This document shows positions 1-9,591 of a stretch of 10,256 bases of DNA, in pieces. The position numbers and the translations under genes are program-made. The notes under the pieces were generated by a model, which saw only the letters and a list, made by a program, of their open reading frames with translations, did not search any database and was not told the DNA's origin. Every line of letters begins with the position of its first letter. Within the stretch, counting starts at the first letter, position 1. This DNA comes from Acidobacteriota bacterium (GTDB taxonomy: Bacteria; Acidobacteriota; Terriglobia; UBA7540): contig JAKAWN010000239.1 of assembly GCA_021827245.1 (NCBI GenBank), positions 1 through 10,256 on the forward strand, read 5' to 3'.

Positions 1-1216
1 TGAGCGTCATCTCGTTGAGTTCATTCTGGCCAGCGATGGCGACGTTCCCGGCCAGGCGCTCGCGTAAAAGCGCGCTCGATGAGAAAGGCGCATTGAAACC
101 GCTGCTGCTATTCCCAACCAGGTACGACGCCACCGTGCCGAGCCCTGTCAGTGATTCAACGAGGAACCGGGTCCCACGCCTTCTTCCCGTCACATGGCCC
201 TTGAGTGGCTCGTAGTTGAGCCCCATCGCGCTTGCGTCGATTTTCTCGATGCTGCCGTCAGGCATCTGAAGTCCATCGAAATGCAATGACACGTATCCGG
301 ACCTGTTCGCTTGTTCCAGCTTGCCGAGTGCTCGCGCCCCGGCAGGCACCACGATTTCTCCATCCCGCTCGTAGTTGTATTCGATTACCGCCACGGCCGG
401 AGCCTCGACCGCGGAGCTGACGGGTGATTCGAGCCGCGCCACGAGGCGCGTTCCGGTTGCAAGGAGATCTGTTACTGAACTTCCCTGCAAAACGGCGAGT
501 TGTGGCTCGACGGTGCCTGATTGAACAGCTTCCGCAGCCCTGACAAAAACCAGCGAGGGCTTTTTCAAATCGTTTTTAATTACGGCGGACTGCGCCGCGG
601 GCGCTTCGGCAGGAACCGTGGGCGTTGGCGGGTTGGGTGGAGGAGGGGCGGGAACATAACCATGCATCGCGTACTCGCGGTCCAAAGCTTGATCGGAGAA
701 ATGAATCGAGCCAAGCGTATGGGCGCCATTCGAAACCTCTTCGGAAGCGGCAGCCGGTGGTACCGGCTTCCCTGTTCGGCCAATGTCAGCGGCTGTTACT
801 TCGTTGCCTCCCGTCTCGGCCTGGTTTGACGCCGCATTTGCGCTCATCAGGGGTGTTACGGATCCGGTTTGGCCTCCAGGCGCCGCCTGCCCGGGAGTCG
901 TTCGCCTCCCCAAGTCCGGTGTCACATGCCGCGATACGACGCTTTGCGGTTTCTGCGGCGAGGAGAATACTCCCAAAAACAACAACACCATGCCGATTGC
1001 CGCTCCCAGAAGCACCACAAGAGACTTCGTTCGGTCCTTGCCCATCTCACGGCGTGCCGGAGTTTTCGCAGCTTGAGAAGTTCGGCGGGCTCGGCGAAAT
1101 ACCGCTTTGATTCGCTCCCAGGGCGTTTGAGGCGCTTCCGGCACAGGCAGAGATTCCTCAACGTTTTCCTTCGCTCCAACTTCGAAGTTTTCGGACGGTT
1201 CATTGCTGTGGGGCAT
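1..1216 (-). CDS. VirB10/TrbI-like type IV secretion core protein (C-terminus cut by window edge)
   Basis: An open frame runs from ATG at 1216 to the left edge without a stop, giving 405 visible codons. Seen: a charged cytoplasmic start, one membrane segment at about residues 65-84 (SLVVLLGAAIGMVLLFLGVF), a long low-complexity periplasmic linker with a proline-rich stretch at about 189-206, then a beta-rich domain from about 240 with TGTRLVARLESPV (254-266) and IVVPAGARALGKL (288-300). This order of membrane anchor, Pro-rich linker and VirB10 core domain is typical of the TrbI/VirB10 family, whose members link the inner-membrane ATPases to the outer-membrane pore. A hydrophobic stretch near 371-387 may match the family's outer-membrane antenna, but this is inference. 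The start has GGAGG at 1223-1227, six bases upstream. The gene overlaps the VirB9-like stop by 17 bp, so translation is probably coupled. Confidence 0.85.
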   Translation of the reverse strand, partial: MPHSNEPSENFEVGAKENVEESLPVPEAPQTPWERIKAVFRRARRTSQAAKTPARREMGKDRTKSLVVLLGAAIGMVLLFLGVFSSPQKPQSVVSRHVTPDLGRRTTPGQAAPGGQTGSVTPLMSANAASNQAETGGNEVTAADIGRTGKPVPPAAASEEVSNGAHTLGSIHFSDQALDREYAMHGYVPAPPPPNPPTPTVPAEAPAAQSAVIKNDLKKPSLVFVRAAEAVQSGTVEPQLAVLQGSSVTDLLATGTRLVARLESPVSSAVEAPAVAVIEYNYERDGEIVVPAGARALGKLEQANRSGYVSLHFDGLQMPDGSIEKIDASAMGLNYEPLKGHVTGRRRGTRFLVESLTGLGTVASYLVGNSSSGFNAPFSSSALLRERLAGNVAIAGQNELNEMTL

Positions 1217-2139
1217 ATTCGGCCTCCGCTCGTAATTTACTGACCCCAAACCCAATTGGAACGAGCGCCGGATGGTCCACGGCGCCAGCATCGGCAATTT
1301 GGAGAAACAGCGTTTCGTTGCTTTGCTTGTAGGGCGGGCGCTCGAAAACGACCACCCCATCGGCCCTCGCGCCCGGAGCAAGTCGGCGTGTGCTGAGCCT
1401 GAAGTCTTCGATGGGCAGTTGCTCCGCCGTAGTCCAGTGAGCTCCGTGCGGCAGGCCTCCATTGGTTCGGCCACCTAACTGCACCTGAGGCGGCATTAGC
1501 AGGATGGCATGCTTTGTCGGGTTTACGGTGCTGAAGAGCACGATAACGTGGTCGCCCCCATCGATGACTTCGCTCACCCCGGCCTTCACGTAGTCGCCGC
1601 CCGCCGGCTCAATTCCTGGATGCTCGCCGTAAAGGGCCGGCAAAGGCGCGCGCTCTTGCCTCGCAAGGAGTTTGTCCAAGCTGTCAGGCCGATTCGGGTT
1701 CGGAGAGGATTCCGCTGCTCCCGCAAAATGTGTTGATAACGAAGTCGCATTTTTGGCTGCGGGCTCGGCCCCGGCGCCATCAGGGCCGGGGGTAGCCGAC
1801 GATACGGAAACGGTTTCTCCAACGAGCGGCGACGGGTAGTCAGGCTCAATCAGGAAACTTCCTGGCCGCTCGTAATTCACAACAAAATCAACGCTCTTGG
1901 CTGTTGAGCCTTTGCTGACAACGAGGAGGCTCGTCTCGTGGCCGTTGCCCGTTGAGATCAGCAGGTTCGTTTCCGCGGGCTTACCCACAAGCGGTTTCAC
2001 GAAGACAAGGTGCGGCTCGTTTGGGGAGTGTTCAACCTGGAAAAGCGCTGGATCGCCGACCGCGACAGAATTCACCACGTCCGGCATCCTGATGGCTGTT
2101 ACGAAGTGCGCTTCGACTTCAACACGAGTCACTCGCCCG

Positions 2140-3701
<1,562 letters not shown>

Positions 3702-3772
3702 TCACGCACGGTAGGAGAATCGACAGGCCGTGGCAAACCCGCGCAAATCCACCAGTAGATGAATCCGAATAA

Positions 3773-3816
3773 GCTATGAAACATCTGTAGCCATACTTTC
3801 GTTGCGCTGTATCCTC
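3773..3816. repeat. Intergenic repeat, copy A
   Basis: The first of three diverged direct copies. The 29-bp core (3773-3801) starts GCTATGAAA and matches copy B at 22 of 29 positions without gaps. With copy C the match continues through GTATCCTC (3809-3816) at the same offset, giving 33 of 44. The core can fold as GAAA-N4-TGT-N4-ATA-N-TTTC, a weak hairpin whose pattern is kept in all copies. Confidence 0.65.
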
Positions 3817-3860
3817 GGTCGCACACGAAGAGGGATGGATGGCGAAAAAACATCGAACAG

Positions 3861-3889
3861 GCTATGAAAACGTTGTCGCCACAGTTTCG
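3861..3889. repeat. Intergenic repeat, copy B
   Basis: The second copy, 24 of 29 identical to copy C. Its inner stem is TGT/ACA and its outer stem GAAA/TTTC. It lacks the GTATCCTC extension shared by copies A and C. A similar purine-rich run with GAAAAA and GAAC lies just upstream, as before copy C. Confidence 0.65.
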
Positions 3890-3902
3890 CCAGAGGGCTT
3901 GA

Positions 3903-3954
3903 GCCACAGGAAGGTGGCTGTTGAGGTGGGCAATGTGTGAGAAGTTCCTGTGGC
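3903..3954. repeat. 10-bp perfect inverted repeat with competing hairpin
   Basis: GCCACAGGAA (3903-3912) is the exact reverse complement of TTCCTGTGGC (3945-3954), with a 32-base gap. The left arm also lies within a smaller pair, AGCCAC (3902-3907) with GTGGCT (3914-3919), so the two foldings exclude each other. It sits between repeat copies B and C, in neither gene. Function is unknown; no T-run follows the right arm, so it is not a classical terminator. Confidence 0.6.
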
Positions 3955-4013
3955 AAATCGTTCGCCAATGCCGGGATGCGCGGAGAGTGATAAGCCGGGG
4001 AAAAATGGAATTA

Positions 4014-4057
4014 GCTACGAAAAAGTTGTCGTCATAGTTTCATCTCGCAGTATCCTC
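4014..4057. repeat. Intergenic repeat, copy C
   Basis: The third copy, beginning GCTACGAAAAAG, with the GTATCCTC extension at 4050-4057 exactly 36 bases from its start, as in copy A. Spacing between copies is irregular (88 and 153 bp), so this is not a CRISPR array. Confidence 0.65.
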
Positions 4058-4110
4058 TGATCGTCAGCCTCCGATTTGCCGACTAACCGTCAGGTCGACT
4101 GTTTCCGGGT

Positions 4111-4133
4111 GACCGACAATCCAGGAGTCGGTC
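4111..4133. repeat. 7-bp perfect inverted repeat
   Basis: GACCGAC (4111-4117) and GTCGGTC (4127-4133) are separated by nine bases; one more flanking T/A pair extends it to 8 bp. A looser outer pairing of CTAAC (4083-4087) with GTTAG (4135-4139) surrounds it. This could be an operator or an RNA hairpin; nothing decides between them. Confidence 0.5.
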
Positions 4134-4209
4134 AGTTAGGTATACCCTACGCCGTTGATTGCGAGCAATCTTCGATGATGACGTTCTATGGATCTTTTCT
4201 GTGATTTTG

Positions 4210-4226
4210 GACCTCCGTGAGAGGTC
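4210..4226. repeat. 6-bp perfect inverted repeat
   Basis: GACCTC (4210-4215) and GAGGTC (4221-4226) flank a five-base loop. No oligo-T follows on either strand, so a terminator is unlikely. Confidence 0.45.
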
Positions 4227-4264
4227 AGTAATGGTTTCAAATGCCGCGTGCGGAGGAGAGCAGC

Positions 4265-4293
4265 GAGTGAGCATCTAATGCTTGAATTCACTC
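4265..4293. repeat. Nested inverted repeat
   Basis: Outer arms GAGTGA (4265-4270) and TCACTC (4288-4293) enclose inner arms GCAT (4271-4274) and ATGC (4278-4281). The result is a two-part stem with a bulge on the right side. No function is recognised. Confidence 0.45.
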
Positions 4294-4529
4294 CGTTAGA
4301 CTTCGAGGTTCTTCCGGCCGGTTCTGTCTAGGATGCGTCGTAAGCCTGCAACTTGAATTTCTAATTTCGACTCAAAATGGCAGAAAATGCCAGTGCACAC
4401 GGACACACTTCGCGGCCCGCAGATTCGGCAAGAACAAAAATGCTGGCCTCTTTCAGCTTACATTCAGGTTTCCTAACTACAGTGTTTTCTGAGGACCGGT
4501 CAGACTGCCAGGCGCAATTCTGGCGAATC

Positions 4530-4545
4530 GCTTGAAATCTCAAGC
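4530..4545. repeat. 6-bp hairpin upstream of the CBM9 gene
   Basis: GCTTGA (4530-4535) and TCAAGC (4540-4545) with a four-base loop lie about 94 bases before the chosen start at 4639. If transcription begins upstream, this would be a leader hairpin; otherwise it may be an operator dyad. Confidence 0.45.
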
Positions 4546-4626
4546 ACGGCCCACACTGAACCATGCGCGAACGAGATGGAAACGCTCTCCCATGTGCTCA
4601 TTATGCCGGTCTCGCGGTCTTCGATT

Positions 4627-4630
4627 GGAG
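4627..4630 (+). promoter_or_regulatory. Ribosome binding site deciding the CBM9 protein start
   Basis: GGAG lies eight bases before ATG 4639. The upstream in-frame ATGs at 4576 and 4606 lack a comparable site, and starting at 4639 puts a basic n-region directly before the hydrophobic signal segment. Confidence 0.65.
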
Positions 4631-4638
4631 AAGACCTT

Positions 4639-6936
4639 ATGACATCGATCCTTCCGAGGCATCGGAAGGGCAGTTCCTCCTCAAAGCTCTTTGACGCTTG
4701 CCTTGTTGTCACAGTTATTGCACTTTGCCTTCCGCTCCACCTTGAGGCTCGAGTGGGACAAGGCCAAAGCTCACCGTCAAAGAAGCCCAAGATCGCCCGA
4801 GCGGTGAAAGTGGACCGTGCCCCGCGACTGGACGGCACGTTGAATGATCCCCTCTGGCAGAAAGCGGAGCCGACTGCCGAATTTCGACAGCGGGAGCCTT
4901 ACGAGGGCCGGGCACCGACTGAGAAGGCAGAAGTCCGAATTCTATACACACGTCACGAAATCTACTTCGGCATTTTTTGTTACGACGCTGATCCCGAGAA
5001 GATCGTGGCAACGGGGCTGCGCAGGGACTTACCTCAAAATCTCGATGACTATTTTGAGATTTCGATTGATCCCACATTCGAACGGCGGAACGCCTATGTT
5101 TTCCAAATCAATCCTCTCGGAACCCAGGCTGATGGAACCATCACCGAGGAGCAACAATCCGGGGGAAACCAGGATTTCGACCCTGGTTGGGACGGGGTGT
5201 GGAGCGCCGAGGCAAGCATTAGCGACAAGGGCTGGACGGCGACCGTCGGCATTCCATTCACGACCTTAAACTTCATGCAAACGAAGGATGTCGTGTGGGG
5301 CCTAAACTTTAAGCGCTTCATCCGGCGGAAGAACGAAGAGGATTTATGGTCGGCGTGGCATCGCGAATTCGGGATCGCAAAGGTTTCGCAAGAAGGGGAG
5401 CTGACAGGCATCACAGAAATTGGAAGCGGGAGACTATTCTTCCTCCAGCCTTATGGCCTGATGGGCACAGACCATCTCTCGGACAACCCCAGAACGGATT
5501 TCCTCCATACGGGCGGGCTGGACATCAAGTACGGCCTGCGCTCCAACCTCGTGGCCAACCTGACCGCCAACACCGATTTCGGTGATGCCGAAGTGGACCA
5601 ACTGCAATTCAATCTGACACCATACAAGATTTTCTACCCTGAGAAGCGCCGCTTCTTTCTGGAGAATGCCGGGACCTTCGCCTTTCCCATGGGCCAACAG
5701 GACCTTCTGTTTTTCAGCCGGCAGATAGGCATCGACCCGGTCACGGGGGAGGTTGTCCCCATTGATGCAGGCGCGAAGGTGACCGGAACGCTTGGAGATT
5801 ATGATGTGGGCGTCATGGACGTGCAGACGCGATCCGACGGCCCCAACCCGGCTGCGAACTATGCTGTCGTGCGCGCCAAGCGTTCATTGTTCGGGAATTC
5901 CTATGTAGGTGTTCTCGGCGTTGACAAGGAGTCTGGTAACAAACTCGATCCCTCCAATCGCACGGGAGGCCTCGATACGCGCCTCGTTATCCGGAAGAAC
6001 GTTGTCGTCCATGCCTATGGGACGGCCGCGGGCTCCGCTGGAATCTCTGGAGCAAACTCCGACGTTGGCGCCGACGTTTCCTACCTTACTGACTGGTTAC
6101 AATTTTTCGCCATGCAAGACCGTGTGGGGCCCAATTTCAACCCCGAGGTCGGCTTCGTGAACCGCACGGATATTAACGAAAGTTTTGCTGACTTGAATTT
6201 GGCCCCCCGGCCAAAGATCCCGGGAGTGAGGGAGTTGAACTTCGAGGGCTTCATTGACCATGTGCCGGATACGCGCGGCGTGTTCCAGACTCAAGAGTGG
6301 CAGGGGACATTCCGGATGGAATTCAACGACGGGGCCTACACCGACGACGACATCTATGACACGTTCACGCAACGGCTCACACAACCGTTCAATATTTACA
6401 AGAACATCTCAATTCCTCCCGGAATTTACCACTTCGCGCGGCACCAGTTGACTTACGGCTCGCGCCTGGACCGCCGCTTTACTTGGAGCCTCTTTGAACG
6501 CTTTGGCACGTACTATTCGGGACACCTTAACGAAGCCCGCGTGCGAGCCGCTTTCCGGGCCAGTCCCAAGCTCAACGTTTCGACAAGTGTTCTTTGGGAC
6601 CGATTCCGCCTGTCCCAAGGAAACTTTTCGGTCGCCCTGGCGAGCCTTGAGACAAGCTACTCGCTCTCCCGATTTCTGAGCGCCGACACCTTGATCCAAA
6701 TGGACACATCCAATACACAAGCGATTAGCGGAAATTTCCGGTTGCGCTATCAATTTCGGCACGACGACCCGTTCAGCAATTTGTTCATCATCTACAACAC
6801 GGGAACGCGCTTCGCCAGCTTGTCCGGCTCCAACGTCGAGCAATTCAGGGAGGACCGTTTTGAAGTCAAATTGACATTCTCGTTCACACCTTCGCTCGAA
6901 CTGATCCCCAAAGGTCGTGGCCGACGCGCGCGGTGA
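4639..6936 (+). CDS. Exported CBM9-like / DUF5916-type outer-membrane protein
   Basis: A 765-aa protein from ATG 4639. Seen: a signal peptide with basic RHRK followed by a hydrophobic run (about 18-33, DACLVVTVIALCLPL), then a CBM9-like beta-sandwich at about 50-230. The latter opens with VDRAPRLDGTLNDPLWQKA, followed by EIYFGIFCYDADP and DDYFEISIDPT. The remaining ~530 residues carry many alternating aromatic/polar strands (for example GNFRLRYQFRHDDP near the end) and resemble the DUF5916 region, predicted as an outer-membrane barrel. Proteins of this architecture are frequent in Acidobacteriota and Bacteroidota, often annotated as carbohydrate-binding family 9 domain proteins; their substrate is generally unknown. 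The gene appears monocistronic: ~980 bp lie upstream and a terminator-like hairpin downstream. No TonB box was recognised. Length is usual for the family. Confidence 0.8.
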   Translation: MTSILPRHRKGSSSSKLFDACLVVTVIALCLPLHLEARVGQGQSSPSKKPKIARAVKVDRAPRLDGTLNDPLWQKAEPTAEFRQREPYEGRAPTEKAEVRILYTRHEIYFGIFCYDADPEKIVATGLRRDLPQNLDDYFEISIDPTFERRNAYVFQINPLGTQADGTITEEQQSGGNQDFDPGWDGVWSAEASISDKGWTATVGIPFTTLNFMQTKDVVWGLNFKRFIRRKNEEDLWSAWHREFGIAKVSQEGELTGITEIGSGRLFFLQPYGLMGTDHLSDNPRTDFLHTGGLDIKYGLRSNLVANLTANTDFGDAEVDQLQFNLTPYKIFYPEKRRFFLENAGTFAFPMGQQDLLFFSRQIGIDPVTGEVVPIDAGAKVTGTLGDYDVGVMDVQTRSDGPNPAANYAVVRAKRSLFGNSYVGVLGVDKESGNKLDPSNRTGGLDTRLVIRKNVVVHAYGTAAGSAGISGANSDVGADVSYLTDWLQFFAMQDRVGPNFNPEVGFVNRTDINESFADLNLAPRPKIPGVRELNFEGFIDHVPDTRGVFQTQEWQGTFRMEFNDGAYTDDDIYDTFTQRLTQPFNIYKNISIPPGIYHFARHQLTYGSRLDRRFTWSLFERFGTYYSGHLNEARVRAAFRASPKLNVSTSVLWDRFRLSQGNFSVALASLETSYSLSRFLSADTLIQMDTSNTQAISGNFRLRYQFRHDDPFSNLFIIYNTGTRFASLSGSNVEQFREDRFEVKLTFSFTPSLELIPKGRGRRAR

Positions 6937-6992
6937 GATGCCGACCCAGAACGCTGACCGCCTGGCCGCATATACTGGACGCAGTTGCTTCC

Positions 6993-7022
6993 GAACTCGA
7001 AAAAGGGTAACTATTCGAGTTC
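6993..7022 (+). terminator. Possible terminator hairpin after the CBM9 gene
   Basis: GAACTCGAA (6993-7001) and TTCGAGTTC (7014-7022) form a perfect 9-bp inverted repeat with a 12-base loop, starting 56 bases after the stop codon. The following bases are pyrimidine-rich (TCCTCCTTTC) but contain no clean T-run, so an intrinsic terminator is only possible. It could instead be an operator for the efflux operon downstream. Confidence 0.5.
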
Positions 7023-7106
7023 TCCTCCTTTCATCCCTTTCGCTCTTATCCCCTAAAGCCCCGGCACTGCCCCTCCACGGACGCAGGTGTGCCTGGCCAG
7101 TGGGCA

Positions 7107-7125
7107 TTCAGGTAATTTTCAGGTA
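7107..7125 (+). promoter_or_regulatory. Direct repeat upstream of the ChrB-type gene
   Basis: TTCAGGTA occurs at 7107-7114 and again at 7118-7125, an 11-bp period or about one helical turn. It lies 27 bases before the start of the ChrB-type gene. Such spacing would suit a dimeric regulator, but no known operator is recognised. Confidence 0.35.
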
Positions 7126-7151
7126 GGCGGGTTACACTTGCTTTCGGTGGG

Positions 7152-8144
7152 ATGGTATGCTTATATCACGTGAATATGACAGTGACGCAGACGAGGAATG
7201 TCAGCACCGAACCGCGCTGGCTACTCTTTATGTTCCACCTTTCGGCGCAGAGAGCCAGCAAGCGGGTGAGTGTATGGCGGAAGCTGCAAAAGTACGGCGC
7301 GCTGAACTGGAAGAATTGCGCTTACCTTCTACCGCTGAACGGGAGCAACCTAGAGCGTTTCCAATGGCTTGTTGCGGAAGTCCAGAAGTATCAGGGAGGC
7401 GCCTCGGTCGTGGAAGTCCTGCGGATCCACGGGCACACCGATAGACAGGTCATGATGCTATTCAACAACGCGCGGGCGCGCCCGTACGAGAGCTTGATTC
7501 GGGACATCCGGCTTGCTCTGCGCGCCGCTGCGAGCCGAAGCAGGGCACAGCAGCTGCTGGATTTCAGCAGGCTGAATCGTCGTCTCACCGAGCTGAACGC
7601 AATCGATTTCTTTGGGTGTGGAAAGAGGAAGGAGTCCGAGGACTTGATAAAGGAACTCGAAGCACGCGCCCGCGGCAACGGAGCGGACAGCGCAGGGAGC
7701 CATAAGAAGCCTGGAGAATACCGCGGCCGATTATGGCAGACGAGGACCCGCCCGGAAGTCGATCGCGTCGGCTCCGCGTGGTTGATCAAACACTTCATTG
7801 ATCCCAAGGCGAGGTTCGTCTTCTCATCCGACCCGGGGGCTCACTCAGGAGCTGTTCGATTCGACATGTTCGGCGGCGAATTCACACACGTGGGCGACGA
7901 CTGCACTTTCGAAACGCTCATGAAGCACTTCAAGCTGCGCGATAAGTGTCTCGACCAAATTGCTCAAATCATTCACGACGCCGATCTGGATGATAACAAG
8001 TTCGGAAGACCTGAGGGCAAGGCCATCGAGCTCATCACGAAAGGGTGGGGGAAGATGGATTGGCCTGATGAAGAAATTCTGCGCAAAGGCTTTGAGCTAT
8101 TCGATGCGCTCTACCTGACCCTCGGAATGAAAAAAACCGTGTAA
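7152..8144 (+). CDS. chrB: ChrB-type chromate resistance protein (N- and C-terminal domains)
   Basis: A 330-aa protein. The N-terminal part (about 22-110) matches the ChrB N domain: RWLLFMFHLSAQRASKRVSV, then VWRKLQKYGAL, with FQWLVAEVQKYQGG at 70-83. After a basic/helical linker (about 110-190), the C-terminal ChrB domain is clear: TRTRPEVDRVGSAWLIKHF (197-215), GGEFTHVGDDCTFETL (241-256, one Cys at 251) and IIHDADLDDNKF (273-284). In characterised chr operons ChrB is a chromate-responsive regulator or resistance factor beside the ChrA transporter. Here no chrA is seen; the next genes encode TolC and RND components, 17 bp downstream. The start at 7152 has only a weak GGTGGG before it; ATG 7176 is an alternative. 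A role in metal or oxyanion resistance is inference from the family and neighbours. The symbol denotes family, not proven function. Confidence 0.85.
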   Translation: MVCLYHVNMTVTQTRNVSTEPRWLLFMFHLSAQRASKRVSVWRKLQKYGALNWKNCAYLLPLNGSNLERFQWLVAEVQKYQGGASVVEVLRIHGHTDRQVMMLFNNARARPYESLIRDIRLALRAAASRSRAQQLLDFSRLNRRLTELNAIDFFGCGKRKESEDLIKELEARARGNGADSAGSHKKPGEYRGRLWQTRTRPEVDRVGSAWLIKHFIDPKARFVFSSDPGAHSGAVRFDMFGGEFTHVGDDCTFETLMKHFKLRDKCLDQIAQIIHDADLDDNKFGRPEGKAIELITKGWGKMDWPDEEILRKGFELFDALYLTLGMKKTV

Positions 8145-8147
8145 ACC

Positions 8148-8152
8148 AGGAG
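8148..8152 (+). promoter_or_regulatory. Ribosome binding site serving a GTG start
   Basis: AGGAG lies nine bases before GTG 8162, which opens the TolC-family frame. An ATG at 8155 is only two bases from AGGAG and opens a different frame with no recognisable product, so the GTG is preferred. Confidence 0.65.
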
Positions 8153-8161
8153 ATATGGACC

Positions 8162-9589
8162 GTGCCGACGACAAAGAGAACCCATCCTCTGCTGATAATT
8201 GCCATTTTCATTTTGCCGCCGCTTATTTGCCAAGCGCAGTCCTCACCCTCTCAAGGTCAGCCGGCGAAGACATTTACGCTGGAGCAGGCCATAACCTACG
8301 CACTGACGAATTACCCTGCCGTGCGGGCCGCCCTAGAGCGGGTATCTGCAGCACGAGGGGGGGTCAGCTTGGCGCGCACAAGCTATCTCCCCCGAGCCGA
8401 TACCCTATGGCAATCAAACCGCGCCACGCGAAACAATATTTTCGGACTTCTACTGCCTCAGGCGATAATCTCGCCGATTTCAGGCCCGGCCCTGGCTTCC
8501 ACTTCCAATAACAGCGTCTGGGGAAGCGCGGCCGGGCTCTTGTTTTCGTGGGAGCCGTTCGACTTCGGATACCGCCGCGCAACCGTGGAGGCAGCGCGAG
8601 CCAGCCAAAACCGCTCCAACGCCGAAGTCGCAGTCACCCGCCTCGATGTAGCGGTCGGAGCTACAAACGCGTTTCTCACCCTTCTTGCCGCCGAACGGGC
8701 TGTCCGCGCCGCCAAGGCCGATGTCAGCCGAAGAGAGGTTTTTGCGAAATCCGTCCATGTGCTCGTTAACAACCAACTGCGACCTGGCGCCGATGCTTCG
8801 CGCGCCGACGCGGACTTGGCTCGGGCGCGGATTGGCTTGATTCGAGCCCAAGAACAGGAACAAATCAGCCGGGCGGCTCTGGCGGAAGCCCTGGGAATCG
8901 CCAGAACTGAGGTTCGGATCGAGCCCGGGCACTTGCTCGAGCTCCCACCTGCAACGGCCTTGGCGGGGCCTGCAATCTCTGCTCACCCCGTCGCTATCGC
9001 CGAAAAGGCAAGAGTGGAAGAGGCGCGTGCTAGAGAGCACCTCTTGGACCGGTCCTATTTCCCTCGATTCAATTTTCAATCGACCATTTATGGGCGGGGG
9101 AGCGGGGCAAACACCAACGGAGCCTTCGCTACCGGCTTGAACGGTCTCGGCTTGGAAAGAATGAACTGGGCAGCAGGAATGACAATTACGTTCCCCCTGT
9201 TTGATTTCTTTTCTATCCGCGCGAAGAAGGAAATTGAAGCATCGAACGAGCGAGCCGAAACGGCCACTTACGATCAAACGATTCAGGACTTGACGGGTCT
9301 CTCCGAGCAAGCGCGGGCGTCTTTAGATGGTGCGCTCCGGGTCGCCCAGGAAACTCCCATCGAGCTCCACGCGGCGCGCGACACAGAAACGCAGGCGATC
9401 GCCCGTTACCAGGCGGGATTGGCAACCATCGTGGATGTGACCGATGCCCAAAGCCTGCTTTTGCAGTCTGAAATTGACGATGCTCTGGCACGGCTCGCCG
9501 TGTGGCAGAACCTGGCTTCCGTGGCCTCCGCCGAGGGAAGCCTTGAACCCTTCCTTCAACTTCTGCGGAAGCCTCCGGGAGGTCCGTAG
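8162..9589 (+). CDS. TolC-family outer membrane efflux protein
   Basis: A 475-aa protein from a GTG start. A signal peptide is visible (about 1-25, [18 protein letters not shown], ending QA). The mature part opens with [20 protein letters not shown], the typical start of an OEP/TolC repeat, followed by long Ala/Arg/Glu-rich helices. There are two barrel-type segments (around [21 protein letters not shown] and [20 protein letters not shown]) and the characteristic end [20 protein letters not shown]. This is the two-repeat layout of outer-membrane channels of tripartite pumps, and the length is normal. It lies 17 bp after the ChrB-type gene and two bases before the RND gene, so all three are probably one transcript. 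Cys-23 is not in a lipobox, so lipidation is not supported. Confidence 0.93.
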   Translation: MPTTKRTHPLLIIAIFILPPLICQAQSSPSQGQPAKTFTLEQAITYALTNYPAVRAALERVSAARGGVSLARTSYLPRADTLWQSNRATRNNIFGLLLPQAIISPISGPALASTSNNSVWGSAAGLLFSWEPFDFGYRRATVEAARASQNRSNAEVAVTRLDVAVGATNAFLTLLAAERAVRAAKADVSRREVFAKSVHVLVNNQLRPGADASRADADLARARIGLIRAQEQEQISRAALAEALGIARTEVRIEPGHLLELPPATALAGPAISAHPVAIAEKARVEEARAREHLLDRSYFPRFNFQSTIYGRGSGANTNGAFATGLNGLGLERMNWAAGMTITFPLFDFFSIRAKKEIEASNERAETATYDQTIQDLTGLSEQARASLDGALRVAQETPIELHAARDTETQAIARYQAGLATIVDVTDAQSLLLQSEIDDALARLAVWQNLASVASAEGSLEPFLQLLRKPPGGP

Positions 9590-9591
9590 CC

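Noticed and set aside
3951..3966. Sigma-54-like promoter (TGGCA and TCGC)
   Set aside because: The -12 element does not match TTGC, and the site is nearly 700 bases from the rightward gene.
3773..4057. A short CRISPR array
   Set aside because: Only three copies, 22-24 of 29 identical, with unequal spacing of 88 and 153 bp; no cas gene nearby.
4376..4392. Minus-strand terminator formed by TGGCA/TGCCA followed by TTTT
   Set aside because: The stem is only 5 bp and no leftward gene lies upstream of it to terminate.
6409..7107. Leftward 232-codon open frame over the end of the CBM9 gene
   Set aside because: It is a shadow of the well-supported CBM9/DUF5916 gene on the other strand, with no recognisable domain.
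8155..8511. ATG-initiated 118-codon frame overlapping the TolC-type gene start
   Set aside because: It is a different frame with no domain or signal peptide, and only two bases lie between AGGAG and its ATG; the GTG frame gives a full TolC-family protein.
8480..9310. Leftward 276-codon open frame within the TolC-type gene
   Set aside because: It is antisense to a clear TolC-family coding region and has no domain or start signal.
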